From Candidatus Bathyarchaeota archaeon (GTDB taxonomy: Archaea > Thermoproteota > Bathyarchaeia > TCS64): a stretch of DNA of 19,158 bases. A model generated the notes under the pieces. The model saw nothing but the letters and a program-made list of their open reading frames with translations. It was not told where the DNA came from and did no database searches. The stretch is from positions 1 to 19,158 of the forward strand of contig JAGTQJ010000010.1 in the NCBI GenBank assembly GCA_018396515.1, in the 5' to 3' direction. Each line of letters begins with the position of its first letter. Positions within the stretch are counted from its first letter, which is position 1. This document shows, one piece after another, positions 8,024 through 14,405 of the stretch. Both the position numbers and the translations under genes were made by a program.

Positions 8024-8328
8024 CTTAACCGCCTCAGCCTCCTCACATCGACTGTCCTATAATGCCTGTAGACGTTCAGGGTCATGGCCAACCCGACAGC
8101 TATCACGGCCCCGTCCAGGACTATAGCCATCATGACAACCGATTGAGCTAGGGGATCCATGAAGCCCTCGACCTGGGCTGAGAGGGCTATGAAGTTCAGG
8201 TTGGCCGCGTTGAATAGAATCTCTATCCCCATCAATAGCCTTATCATATCCCTCCTCACCATCAGGCATCCCAGGCCTATCGCCATTAGGAGGACGGTGG
8301 ATATGATGAATGGCTGATACGGGATCAT
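8017..8328 (-). CDS. nuoK: Complex I subunit NuoK
   Basis: This 103-residue protein with three membrane helices shows the NuoK signature MGIEILFNAANLNF, with E36 in TM2. In E. coli a second glutamate, E72 in TM3, completes the half-channel; here the same position is D72 (MAIVLDGAVIAVGLA). NuoK links the quinone-coupling end of the membrane arm to the antiporter subunits. The ATG at 8328 overlaps the stop of the NuoJ C-terminal gene by 4 nt, and the 3' end overlaps the next gene by 7 nt. The C-terminal tail is unusually basic (VRRLRRLRW). Confidence 0.9.
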   Translation of the reverse strand: MIPYQPFIISTVLLMAIGLGCLMVRRDMIRLLMGIEILFNAANLNFIALSAQVEGFMDPLAQSVVMMAIVLDGAVIAVGLAMTLNVYRHYRTVDVRRLRRLRW

Positions 8329-8618
8329 GTTCCCTCAGCCTCCTCGGGCTTCAGAAGCGCTAGACAGCAGATTATGGCCACGACTATGACGAAGGCCTGC
8401 GTGGTCACGTCAAGGGCCCTGTTCTCCCAGAGGAACCTGCTAACCCCCTGTGATAATCCCTCGAAGGGTTGGGTTGGTATTAATCGCCTAGGGATCCCGG
8501 GAGCGTATTTTAGGATTGGGAAGGTCTCGGCTAGAACAAGCGTGGAGAAGAGGAAAGTTATGCAGAGTATTATCACGGACGCCAGGGCTGAGCCTAGTTC
8601 TAAACCCTTTCTCCTCAT
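8325..8618 (-). CDS. nuoJ2: Complex I subunit NuoJ, C-terminal half as separate gene
   Basis: This 97-residue protein has two predicted membrane helices, one near residues 10-30 and one near 72-91. The segment WENRALDVTTQAFVIVVAIICCLALL resembles the last helix of NuoJ and the related MrpB/MbhE-type subunits. Bacterial NuoJ is a single protein; in halophilic archaea and some others it is split into J1 and J2. The ATG overlaps the J1 stop by 4 nt and its own stop overlaps the nuoK start by 4 nt. The assignment relies on position and the final helix. Confidence 0.78.
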   Translation of the reverse strand: MRRKGLELGSALASVIILCITFLFSTLVLAETFPILKYAPGIPRRLIPTQPFEGLSQGVSRFLWENRALDVTTQAFVIVVAIICCLALLKPEEAEGT

Positions 8619-8875
8619 TCCTCAGCCTCCTCCTCGACCTGCATCTCTCCTCCCCTAGTCAGCATAACCGTGATGATGAAGAAGACGACGATCGCCCCCG
8701 CGAAGATGGCGAGCTGGAAGAGGGAGGCCATCGGGGCTCCGAGCATGTAGTAAATTATTCCTAGCAGTATGTTTGTGCATAGGAGGAAGATCACGCCGTA
8801 GACTATGTTTGGATCTGAGACTGCGAGGAAGGCAGAGAGGACGGTGAGAGATAACAGTATTATTAGCTCTATCAT
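8615..8875 (-). CDS. nuoJ1: Complex I subunit NuoJ, N-terminal half as separate gene
   Basis: The 86 residues contain three helices and the most conserved part of NuoJ: SDPNIVYGVIFLL, then GIIYYMLGAPMASLFQLAIFAGAIVVFF. This corresponds to the helix whose pi-bulge is thought to move during coupling in complex I. The protein ends in an acidic tail (EMQVEEEAEE) and is continued functionally by the next gene. Starts and stops overlap by ATGA on both sides (nuoI before, nuoJ2 after), so the pair is translated as a unit. Confidence 0.9.
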   Translation of the reverse strand: MIELIILLSLTVLSAFLAVSDPNIVYGVIFLLCTNILLGIIYYMLGAPMASLFQLAIFAGAIVVFFIITVMLTRGGEMQVEEEAEE

Positions 8876-9342
8876 AGCTCTTCAACCTTCCTGTACTTCA
8901 TCTCAGACTCGGTCAGATATGGCTCGATCCTCCTCTTCAACCTCGGGATCACCTCCTTTATGTCTGGGACATGGGAGAGCATCTCCGGAGTGTAGATGAG
9001 CCTCCCCCTATCCATGCTTGAGAACTCGACGAGGTCCGTGAACTCCAGGGCCTTAGTTGGGCAGAACTCGACGCAGAACCCGCAGAGGCTGCATGTGCCA
9101 TAGTCTATCCTGGGATACTTCCCCTCCCTCCCCTCCACCTCCACCAGGAGGATGGAGCTGCATGGGCAGACCCTGGCGCAGGTTCCGCAATGGATGCATC
9201 GGTCTAGGTGGAGCCTGTGGCGCCCCCTGAACCTGGGGGAGAAGACGAGCCTCTCATCCGGATATGCAACCGTCTGGGAGCTCCTCAGGACCTTCGGGGC
9301 CACGACCATAAAGGGCTTGAGGATCTTCTTCACAAGGGCCAA
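8872..9342 (-). CDS. nuoI: Complex I subunit NuoI, 2[4Fe-4S] ferredoxin-like
   Basis: This 156-residue protein carries two [4Fe-4S] motifs: C49-x2-C52-x2-C55-x3-C59 and C84-x2-C87-x2-C90-x3-C94. These are clusters N6a and N6b, which carry electrons towards cluster N2 in NuoB. An N-terminal amphipathic helix (VKKILKPFMVVAPKVL) would lie on the membrane. The start is TTG at 9342, 7 nt after GGGGGGAT in the 20-nt gap behind nuoH. An extra cysteine, C61, follows the first motif (CPC). The stop overlaps nuoJ1 by ATGA. Confidence 0.94.
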   Translation of the reverse strand: MALVKKILKPFMVVAPKVLRSSQTVAYPDERLVFSPRFRGRHRLHLDRCIHCGTCARVCPCSSILLVEVEGREGKYPRIDYGTCSLCGFCVEFCPTKALEFTDLVEFSSMDRGRLIYTPEMLSHVPDIKEVIPRLKRRIEPYLTESEMKYRKVEEL

Positions 9343-9362
9343 CTAGAATATCCCCCCAAGTT

Positions 9363-10469
9363 TTAAGGCCAGCGTAATGAGAGGTTGAGGATTGAGAGGG
9401 GCATAAGGTAATACCATCCTAGACGGAGGAGCTGGTCCATCCTCAACCTCGGGAAGACCCCCCTTATCAATATGACTATGGGAACGAGGACTGCGAGCTT
9501 AAATAGCATCCAGAAGATGTGGCTGTAGAGGGGGAGGCCGAATATGTTTGGGCCATTATATCCCCCGAGGTAGAGGGTTATGAAGAGGAGGGCCCAGGCC
9601 AGAAAGCTCACATACTCAGCCATCATTGTGAAGCCGAAGAGGATCCCGCTGAACTCGGTCCTCCATCCCAGGACGAGCTCAACCTCAGCCGTGGGTATGT
9701 CGAACGGGGTCCTCTCAGCCTCGATTATCAATCCCAGGAAGAATATTATGAAGCCTATGAACTGGGGGATCGCAAACCATATGGTGGACTGGGCCTCAAC
9801 TATCCTCACCAGGTCGAAGCTCCCCGCCATGATGGCGACGGCGGAGGCACATATGACCAAGGGTATCTCGGCTGAGATGTAGAGGAAGGCGGTCCTAAGG
9901 CTACCTATAATGGTGTACTTATTGTTGGCAGCCCACCCGGCGAACACCGGGATGAGAGGTGAGAACCCAGCTATCGCGAAGAACATGGGCAGGCTCAGGC
10001 CACCAGCTCTAAAGAGGACCCAGTCGAGATCGAAGGGGATTAAGGTGATAGCTAGGGCTGGGATGGTTGGGAGGATGACGGGCATGGAGACGAACAGGGC
10101 CATATGAGCATCTTGAGGGATCACGATCTCCTTCAGGAAGAGCTTCAAAAAATCTGCGATGAGCTGGAGTACCCCCGAGCGGCCCCCACAGTAGTAGGGC
10201 CCAACCCTGAGCATCGCCCTAGCAAGGAACTTCCTCTCGAACCACACGACGATGATGGCGAAGAGGAGGATGAAGGCGAGGCCTGGGATAACTATGATCT
10301 GGGTGAGGGGCTTCAGGTTAAACAAGACTGACTTCATGAGCAGACTAGGGGCTTCTAGGATCATCTTCGAGATGATATCCAGGACATCGAAAATAGAGCC
10401 GAACGAGGTCGCTATAAGTTGATGGATAATGGCTAGGGCCACAATCCAGGAATATGTGGATAGGATCAT
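9363..10469 (-). CDS. nuoH: Complex I subunit NuoH, quinone-site membrane subunit
   Basis: I set the start at the ATG at 10469 (368 aa), because GGGGAGG lies 6 nt upstream and 14 nt separate it from the nuoD stop. The longer frame from 10508 would overlap nuoD. NuoH forms the carrier tunnel entrance with NuoD and NuoB. Its two signature loops are clear: FERKFLARAMLRVGPYY around 77-93, followed by GGRSGVLQLIAD, and EAERTPFDIPTAEVELVLGW at 250-269, followed by RTEFSGILFGF. The first ~50 residues form a longer N-terminus than E. coli NuoH (325 aa), including an extra hydrophobic stretch. Confidence 0.94.
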   Translation of the reverse strand: MILSTYSWIVALAIIHQLIATSFGSIFDVLDIISKMILEAPSLLMKSVLFNLKPLTQIIVIPGLAFILLFAIIVVWFERKFLARAMLRVGPYYCGGRSGVLQLIADFLKLFLKEIVIPQDAHMALFVSMPVILPTIPALAITLIPFDLDWVLFRAGGLSLPMFFAIAGFSPLIPVFAGWAANNKYTIIGSLRTAFLYISAEIPLVICASAVAIMAGSFDLVRIVEAQSTIWFAIPQFIGFIIFFLGLIIEAERTPFDIPTAEVELVLGWRTEFSGILFGFTMMAEYVSFLAWALLFITLYLGGYNGPNIFGLPLYSHIFWMLFKLAVLVPIVILIRGVFPRLRMDQLLRLGWYYLMPLSILNLSLRWP

Positions 10470-10483
10470 CTCAGCCTCCCCTC

Positions 10484-11599
10484 TCACCTGTCGCAGTCGA
10501 GGTACCATGGGTCTATGGAATTTATGACGACGGGGATATCGGCCACTAGGATCCTATTAAGCTCGGCCAATCTCTCGAATACGTACATGTTCCTGAGGGA
10601 TGGGGAGTTTATCTTCACCCTGTATGGGTTCATGCCCCCGTCTGTGAACATGTGGATCCCGAGCTCCCCCCTTGCGGTCTCAACCCTGCTGAGAAACTCA
10701 CCAGGCTTGGGCCTTGGGAAGAGGGGGATCTTAACCCTAACTGGGCCTCCGGGTATCTCATTGGCGACCTGTTCGATGATGTTAAGGCTCTGCTCTATCT
10801 CGTGGAACCTGACCTTAAGCCTAGCCATGGCATCCCCATCCTGCTCGGTTATCACCTTGAAGTCTAGGTCTCCATAGGCTGCGTACGGCTCATCCTTCCT
10901 GACATCCATATCCACTCCTGATCCCCTCAGGACAGGCCCGGTCGCCCCGAGCCTGATGGCGTCCTCCTTTCTGAGGACGGCGACGCCCACACACCTCATC
11001 TCGAAGACCGCGTTCTCCACCATCGCCTCCCAATACTGCCGGAATCTTCCCCGTAGATAGTTCACCGCCTCCCTCACCTTGTCTTGAAAACCCTCTGGAA
11101 GGTCGTTCATCACCCCGCCGGGGATGATGAAGTTGTAGCTCCACCTAGCCCCCGTCAATCTCTCCATTAGGTCTAGGAGGACCTCCCTATCCACTGTCGT
11201 CCAGAGGAAGACGGCCGGGAAGTAGCCCGTAGACTCCACCTGGAGGCCGAAGGCGTACAGGTGGCTGTTGATCCTGCAAATCTCGCAGATCATAGACCTT
11301 ATCCAGTTCGCCCTCTCAGGAGGCTCTATCCCTAGGGCCTCCTCAACAGCTAGGACGTAGCCTAAACCTATGTTCGCCGTATCCACCATCGCCATCCTCT
11401 CTATGGGGATGAGCCCCTGGAGGAGGGTCCTATTCTCAAGGATCTTCTCTATCCCTCTATGGGTGAATCCAAGGTCTGCGATGAGCCTGTGAACCACCTC
11501 ACCATCCACATCTATGAGGATCCTAGTCTGGCCGCTCATGGGGTGCTGGGGACCCCAGCTTATCCTCATGATCTCAGGTTCTATCTGGGGCTCGCTCAA
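10484..11599 (-). CDS. nuoD: Complex I 49-kDa subunit NuoD, with changed quinone-site residues
   Basis: The start is TTG at 11599, overlapping the nuoC stop (TTGA), after a G-rich SD (GGGGGTCA). This gives MSEPQIEPEIMRISWGPQHP and 371 residues; the open frame continues upstream only as a shadow of nuoC. NuoD binds the lipid carrier at the end of the peripheral arm. Clear family segments are LGFTHRGIEKILENRTLLQG, RINSHLYAFG, RGSGVDMDVRKDEPY, and a C-terminus SIDPWYLDCDR. Against Thermus Nqo4, the quinone ligands His38 and Tyr87 align with G23 (GPQHPMSG) and M71 (ERMAM). It lacks the paired CxxC motifs of [NiFe] hydrogenase large subunits, so it is not a hydrogenase. Confidence 0.93.
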   Translation of the reverse strand: MSEPQIEPEIMRISWGPQHPMSGQTRILIDVDGEVVHRLIADLGFTHRGIEKILENRTLLQGLIPIERMAMVDTANIGLGYVLAVEEALGIEPPERANWIRSMICEICRINSHLYAFGLQVESTGYFPAVFLWTTVDREVLLDLMERLTGARWSYNFIIPGGVMNDLPEGFQDKVREAVNYLRGRFRQYWEAMVENAVFEMRCVGVAVLRKEDAIRLGATGPVLRGSGVDMDVRKDEPYAAYGDLDFKVITEQDGDAMARLKVRFHEIEQSLNIIEQVANEIPGGPVRVKIPLFPRPKPGEFLSRVETARGELGIHMFTDGGMNPYRVKINSPSLRNMYVFERLAELNRILVADIPVVINSIDPWYLDCDR

Positions 11600-12066
11600 A
11601 CCTTGACCCCCTCTCCCTTGAAGTCCTTCCTGAGAGGGTATCCCCCCCTCCAGTCTGGTGGGAGGAGGAGATGAACCGGGTTTGGATGGCCCTCGAACAC
11701 GACGCCGAACATCTCCATCGTCTCCCTCTCGTGGAAGTTCATCGCATCCCATACCTTGGTCATGGATGGGATCTTCGGCTCGTCTCTCGGAAGATTTACC
11801 CTCAGGGTGAGGATGAACCTCTTAGATGGGTTGGTGAGGTAGTAGATGACCTGTATCCTCCCTTCTTTTGGGTAGTCGACGGCGCCCGCGGATATGGGGT
11901 GGATGAAGCCGTACTCGTCCCTCAATATCTCTGCCAGCCTCAGAAGATGCTCCCTCTTCGCGAGGATGGAGACCCTCCTCGGCCTCAGAACTCTGGCATC
12001 CTCGACCAGCTCTGGATGGGCCTCCTTAAGGGTCTCAACCAAGGCCTTCTCATCCCCTTCTGGCAC
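11596..12066 (-). CDS. nuoC: Complex I 30-kDa subunit NuoC (intact copy)
   Basis: This 156-residue protein ends with the family signature HLLLPPDWRGGYPLRKDF and contains WDAMNFHERETMEMFGVVFEGHP. NuoC packs against NuoD in the peripheral arm and binds no cofactor. The start is GTG at 12066 with GGGAGGTCA about 6 nt upstream. That site and start lie inside the duplicated 191 bp, so the intact copy keeps its own ribosome-binding site although it is now separated from nuoB by the extra copy. The first 57 residues are identical to the broken fragment upstream. It overlaps nuoD by 4 nt. Confidence 0.94.
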   Translation of the reverse strand: MPEGDEKALVETLKEAHPELVEDARVLRPRRVSILAKREHLLRLAEILRDEYGFIHPISAGAVDYPKEGRIQVIYYLTNPSKRFILTLRVNLPRDEPKIPSMTKVWDAMNFHERETMEMFGVVFEGHPNPVHLLLPPDWRGGYPLRKDFKGEGVKV

Positions 12067-12084
12067 CTATCTTGACCTCCCTCT
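11894..12084 (-). repeat. Direct repeat copy 1 (proximal to nuoD), 191 bp
   Basis: By eye this copy is identical over its whole length to 12093-12283. It spans the last part of nuoB (coding REVKIGARRG), the nuoC SD and GTG, and the first nuoC codons. Outside these limits the sequences differ at once (t versus g on one side, a versus t on the other). This copy belongs to the intact nuoC. Confidence 0.97.
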
Positions 12085-12265
12085 ACGACCAGATGGGGTG
12101 GATGAAGCCGTACTCGTCCCTCAATATCTCTGCCAGCCTCAGAAGATGCTCCCTCTTCGCGAGGATGGAGACCCTCCTCGGCCTCAGAACTCTGGCATCC
12201 TCGACCAGCTCTGGATGGGCCTCCTTAAGGGTCTCAACCAAGGCCTTCTCATCCCCTTCTGGCAC
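12083..12265 (-). pseudogene. nuoC: Truncated nuoC fragment, 60 codons
   Basis: The ORF starts at the duplicated GTG and is identical to the first 57 residues of NuoC (MPEGDEKALVETLKEAHPEL through YGFIHPI). It then breaks into WS and a TAG at the duplication junction. It overlaps the end of nuoB by 17 nt, exactly as the original nuoC start would, and keeps a good SD, so it is probably translated into a useless peptide of about half the first domain. Ribosomes stopping at 12083 are 17 nt upstream (in minus-strand sense) of the intact GTG, so reinitiation is possible. The alternative is that the whole repeat is an assembly artefact. Confidence 0.88.
12085..12092. other. 8-bp junction insert between the repeat copies, matching nuoB in inverted orientation
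   Basis: The copies are separated by ACGACCAG. Together with 5 flanking bases on each side (CCTCT and ATGGG) it forms an 18-nt string at 12080-12097 that equals the reverse complement of 12460-12477 in nuoB (codons for LYDQMG). This looks like a templated insertion bounded by two 5-bp microhomologies. Confidence 0.85.
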
Positions 12266-12283
12266 CTATCTTGACCTCCCTCT
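12093..12283 (-). repeat. Direct repeat copy 2 (proximal to nuoB), 191 bp
   Basis: This is the second perfect copy of 11894-12084, offset 199 bp. It contains the authentic 3' end of nuoB and the start of the truncated nuoC fragment. The absence of any visible difference between copies means the event is very recent, or artefactual. Confidence 0.97.
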
Positions 12284-12758
12284 TGATCTTCTCCTGCAGG
12301 AGCATCATGCCCTGGATTATAGCCTCAGGCCTGGGTGGACAGCCCGGAATATACACATCCACAGGGACTAACTCGTCGGCCCTCACAACCGAGTAGGAGT
12401 CATGGAAGGGGCCCTTCCCAGTTGGGCAGGCACCCACTGAGACGACATATTTAGGCTCGCCCATCTGGTCGTAGAGGTACTTGACCCTCTCCCCCATCTT
12501 CCTAGAGATCACGCCAACTATCATGAGGCAGTCAGTCTGGCGGACGCTGGCGAAGGGGAGGATCCCGAGCCTCTCCATATCGAAGCGGGAGCCGGAGACC
12601 TGCATGAACTCAGGGCTACAGCAGCCAGTCACGAAGTGTACCGGCCAGATGGAGAACTTCCTAGCCCAGCCGGCTATATACTCCACAACATCATAGATGG
12701 GTTTAGGTATATAGTATCTGTCGAAGATCCGCTCCTTTACGGTTGTCTCCATCTCCAC
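12249..12758 (-). CDS. nuoB: Complex I subunit NuoB, cluster N2 protein
   Basis: This 169-residue protein has the four N2 [4Fe-4S] ligands: vicinal C46-C47 (VTGCCSPEFM), C111 (VGACPTGKGP) and C140 (YIPGCPPRPEA). N2 passes electrons to the carrier at the NuoD interface. It has the expected SGSRFDMERLG loop. Start choice is open between GTG at 12758, directly after the nuoA stop, and ATG at 12752 two codons later, which has a better distance to the GAGGT inside the nuoA end. The 3' end lies inside the duplicated segment and remains intact. Codons 95-100 (LYDQMG) are the source of the inverted 18-nt match at the repeat junction. Confidence 0.95.
   Translation of the reverse strand: MEMETTVKERIFDRYYIPKPIYDVVEYIAGWARKFSIWPVHFVTGCCSPEFMQVSGSRFDMERLGILPFASVRQTDCLMIVGVISRKMGERVKYLYDQMGEPKYVVSVGACPTGKGPFHDSYSVVRADELVPVDVYIPGCPPRPEAIIQGMMLLQEKIKREVKIGARRG
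12460..12477. repeat. Inverted partner of the duplication junction (18 nt)
   Basis: The reverse complement of this nuoB stretch is CCTCTACGACCAGATGGG, found at 12080-12097 across the repeat junction. It is a normal coding part of nuoB, so this is the likely donor and the junction the recipient. Confidence 0.85.
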
Positions 12759-13127
12759 CTACCTCACCACCCTCCTGAGCTCTGAGAGGAAGTATCCTAC
12801 ACCAACGAGGACGATGAGGATGTATAACGATGAGATCGCCATGGACTCAGGCCTGGTGGAGATGGACATGGCTGAGGTCAACACCATCCATGAGAATGCG
12901 TCAAGGGCGAAGAAGACCACCGCATAGCCGAAGTAGCGAACCGCACCAGTTATCCTGAAGTTAAGAGCCCTCCCGAAAGGGGTTTGACCACACTCATAGA
13001 TATTCTCCTTTATAGGGTTGGGCTTTAGAGGCCCTATCCACCTGGCGAAAATGATGGCAATGGATAGGAAGGCAACGAAGACCGCGGCGAAGAGCCAGAA
13101 GGCGATGTGATCTCCTAGGTAAATCAT
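12759..13127 (-). CDS. nuoA: Complex I subunit NuoA
   Basis: This 122-residue protein has three membrane helices and the family motif NIYECGQTPFGRALNFR, followed by YFGYAVVFFALDAFSW. NuoA contacts NuoH and NuoJ and its TM1-2 loop lies near the carrier site. The usual DxE motif of TM2 (D79 and E81 in E. coli) reads D76-A-F78 here, so the second acid is missing. The ATG at 13127 is preceded by a G-rich stretch (GGGAAGGGG) and by a BRE/TATA-like box at 13156-13176. It is the first gene of the operon, and its stop directly abuts the nuoB start. Confidence 0.93.
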   Translation of the reverse strand: MIYLGDHIAFWLFAAVFVAFLSIAIIFARWIGPLKPNPIKENIYECGQTPFGRALNFRITGAVRYFGYAVVFFALDAFSWMVLTSAMSISTRPESMAISSLYILIVLVGVGYFLSELRRVVR

Positions 13128-13155
13128 CCCCTTCCCTTCCCCCTAAGCTCAGCCA

Positions 13156-13176
13156 ACATATTTATAAAATTTTCAC
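13156..13176 (-). promoter_or_regulatory. Probable archaeal promoter of the complex I operon
   Basis: The minus strand reads AGTGAAAATTTTATAAATATG: a BRE-like GTGAAAA directly followed by a TATA box, TTTATAAA at 13168-13161. A start about 25 nt downstream, near 13138, would leave a leader of roughly 10 nt carrying the G-rich site before the nuoA ATG at 13127. A second TATA-like box at 13337-13345 would give a longer leader. Confidence 0.55.
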
Positions 13177-13534
13177 TGTAAATCTTTGAGATCTGCGCTT
13201 TAGATGAGTTACCTATACATTTGGCCATAAGCTCGTTGCATATTAACGGAGTTGTTTTAAACAATCCCTCAGATGATGGATGAAGGGGGTATGGCTTCGA
13301 GCCCGAGGGAGAAAGCCTAAGCGGGGCTTTTAATAGCTTATATATCACAGGATGGTTAATTGGGGTAAGGGTCGAAGCTCATGAATCTGTAAATTAACTC
13401 CCATCATCTTAGCTAGCGGTTATATGGCTGATGCGCACGATAAACATCATATTATAAAGATGATTATAAATATCGATCTATTGAGCCAGAATGTGTCTAT
13501 TATTAAATGAGATTTAAATCTATGTAAATATTTG

Positions 13535-13541
13535 AAAAAAA
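13535..13541 (-). terminator. T-run terminator after tatC
   Basis: Seven consecutive T on the minus strand (CATTTTTTTCAAA), 36 nt past the tatC stop in a very AT-rich region, fit an archaeal oligo-T terminator for the tat genes. No strong hairpin precedes it. Confidence 0.45.
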
Positions 13542-13576
13542 TGTAAATGTTTTTAAATTGGGAATAGTGTTGAAAT

Positions 13577-14368
13577 TTATTTATTTTTCTTTTTCATTTC
13601 TTTATTTTTTATCCATATTCCGATCAGGATCGAGAGCTCATAGAGGAGATAGAAAGGTATAGATATGAGGAGCATGCTGAGAGGCGTCGGATCTGGCGTG
13701 ATGATGGCTGTGACTATGAGGAGGCCGACGAAGATATAGCTCCTGTTCTTCTTCAGCGTCTCAGGATCTATCAGGTCTATTTTTACTAGAAAGGTTATAA
13801 GGAGTGGGAGGGTGAAGAAGAGGCCCGATCCGACGAGGCCGATGAAGACCATCTCGAAGAAGTCTTTCATTGCGAAGTAGGGGATAGCCCCGAGGCTGTA
13901 GACGAACCTCATCAAGGTTTTGAAGGTTATTGGGAGCAGAATGAAGTAGGCGTAGGCGGCTCCCGCTATGAAGAGAATGGAGAAGGAGAACATGAATTTT
14001 ATGAGCATTCTTCTCTCATGTGATAAGAGGGCGGGACTCAAGAATTTGTAGAACTCAAAGGCTATAACTGGAGTAGATACCAATGTCCCTAAAGTGATGG
14101 CTATTATAATATATACGTAAAATGTATCGATCCAGTTTAGGGCTATGAGGTTAACATCTTTAGGGAGCATCATTTCCTGAATTATCTCTATGATGAGAGA
14201 GAGGAGAGGTTTATAATCTGAGAAGGATGGGTTATTAATGAAATTTAAGTCAGCTGGGAAAAGAGATATCACAACAGAAGAGATAAAGACCGAGAAGAGG
14301 GCCACCCTCAACCTCCTTGCAAGCTCTTCAAGGTGATCCCATAATGGTAGCTCGGCATCCCTAGACAT
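13577..14368 (-). CDS. tatC: Twin-arginine translocase subunit TatC
   Basis: This 263-residue protein of six membrane helices is the receptor for twin-arginine signal peptides. The N-terminal motif LWDHLEELARRLR (residues 9-21) and the cytoplasmic loop FEFYKFLSPALLSHERR (104-120) are the TatC hallmarks; E105 corresponds to the signal-binding glutamate E103 of E. coli. The first periplasmic segment (about 40-80) is relatively long. The C-terminus is Lys-rich (KEMKKKNK). It starts at the ATG at 14368, 37 nt after tatA, with only a weak GGTG upstream. Its position behind the formate dehydrogenase genes suggests a role in exporting that enzyme. Confidence 0.94.
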   Translation of the reverse strand: MSRDAELPLWDHLEELARRLRVALFSVFISSVVISLFPADLNFINNPSFSDYKPLLSLIIEIIQEMMLPKDVNLIALNWIDTFYVYIIIAITLGTLVSTPVIAFEFYKFLSPALLSHERRMLIKFMFSFSILFIAGAAYAYFILLPITFKTLMRFVYSLGAIPYFAMKDFFEMVFIGLVGSGLFFTLPLLITFLVKIDLIDPETLKKNRSYIFVGLLIVTAIITPDPTPLSMLLISIPFYLLYELSILIGIWIKNKEMKKKNK

Positions 14369-14405
14369 TTAACCGCACCGAAGGATGAAAGAGGTAATTT
14401 AATGA

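Larger units (their letters stand above)
13128..13576. other. 449-nt AT-rich gap between tatC and the complex I operon
   Basis: No convincing gene is present on either strand. Read on the minus strand from the tatC end it holds a T7 run (13541-13535), a perfect 12-bp palindrome AGATTTAAATCT (13510-13521) next to two copies of ATGTAAATRTTT (13522-13533 and 13541-13552), an upstream TATA-like ATATATAAG (13345-13337) and the likely nuoA promoter (13156-13176). The 74-codon frame at 13124-13348 begins on the TATA-like box itself and shows no family features. I see no tRNA-like fold. Confidence 0.6.

Noticed and set aside
10470..10508. Upstream start for nuoH (13 more residues)
   Set aside because: It would overlap nuoD by 25 nt and lacks an SD at proper distance, whereas the ATG at 10469 has GGGGAGG 6 nt upstream.
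10484..11599. NuoD as a [NiFe] hydrogenase large subunit
   Set aside because: The C-terminus SIDPWYLDCDR has a single Cys and there is no N-terminal RxCGxC pair; CEIC near residue 105 lies in the RINSHL helix of ordinary NuoD.
11671..12371. Three overlapping plus-strand frames with repeated sequence around the nuoC region
   Set aside because: Their repetition is caused by the 191-bp duplication; they are antisense to nuoC, nuoB and the nuoC fragment.
13124..13348. 74-codon frame on the minus strand directly before nuoA, overlapping it by 4 nt
   Set aside because: It begins with GTG on a TATA-like box, has no SD, no family resemblance and contains the likely nuoA promoter. I treat it as leader or intergenic DNA.
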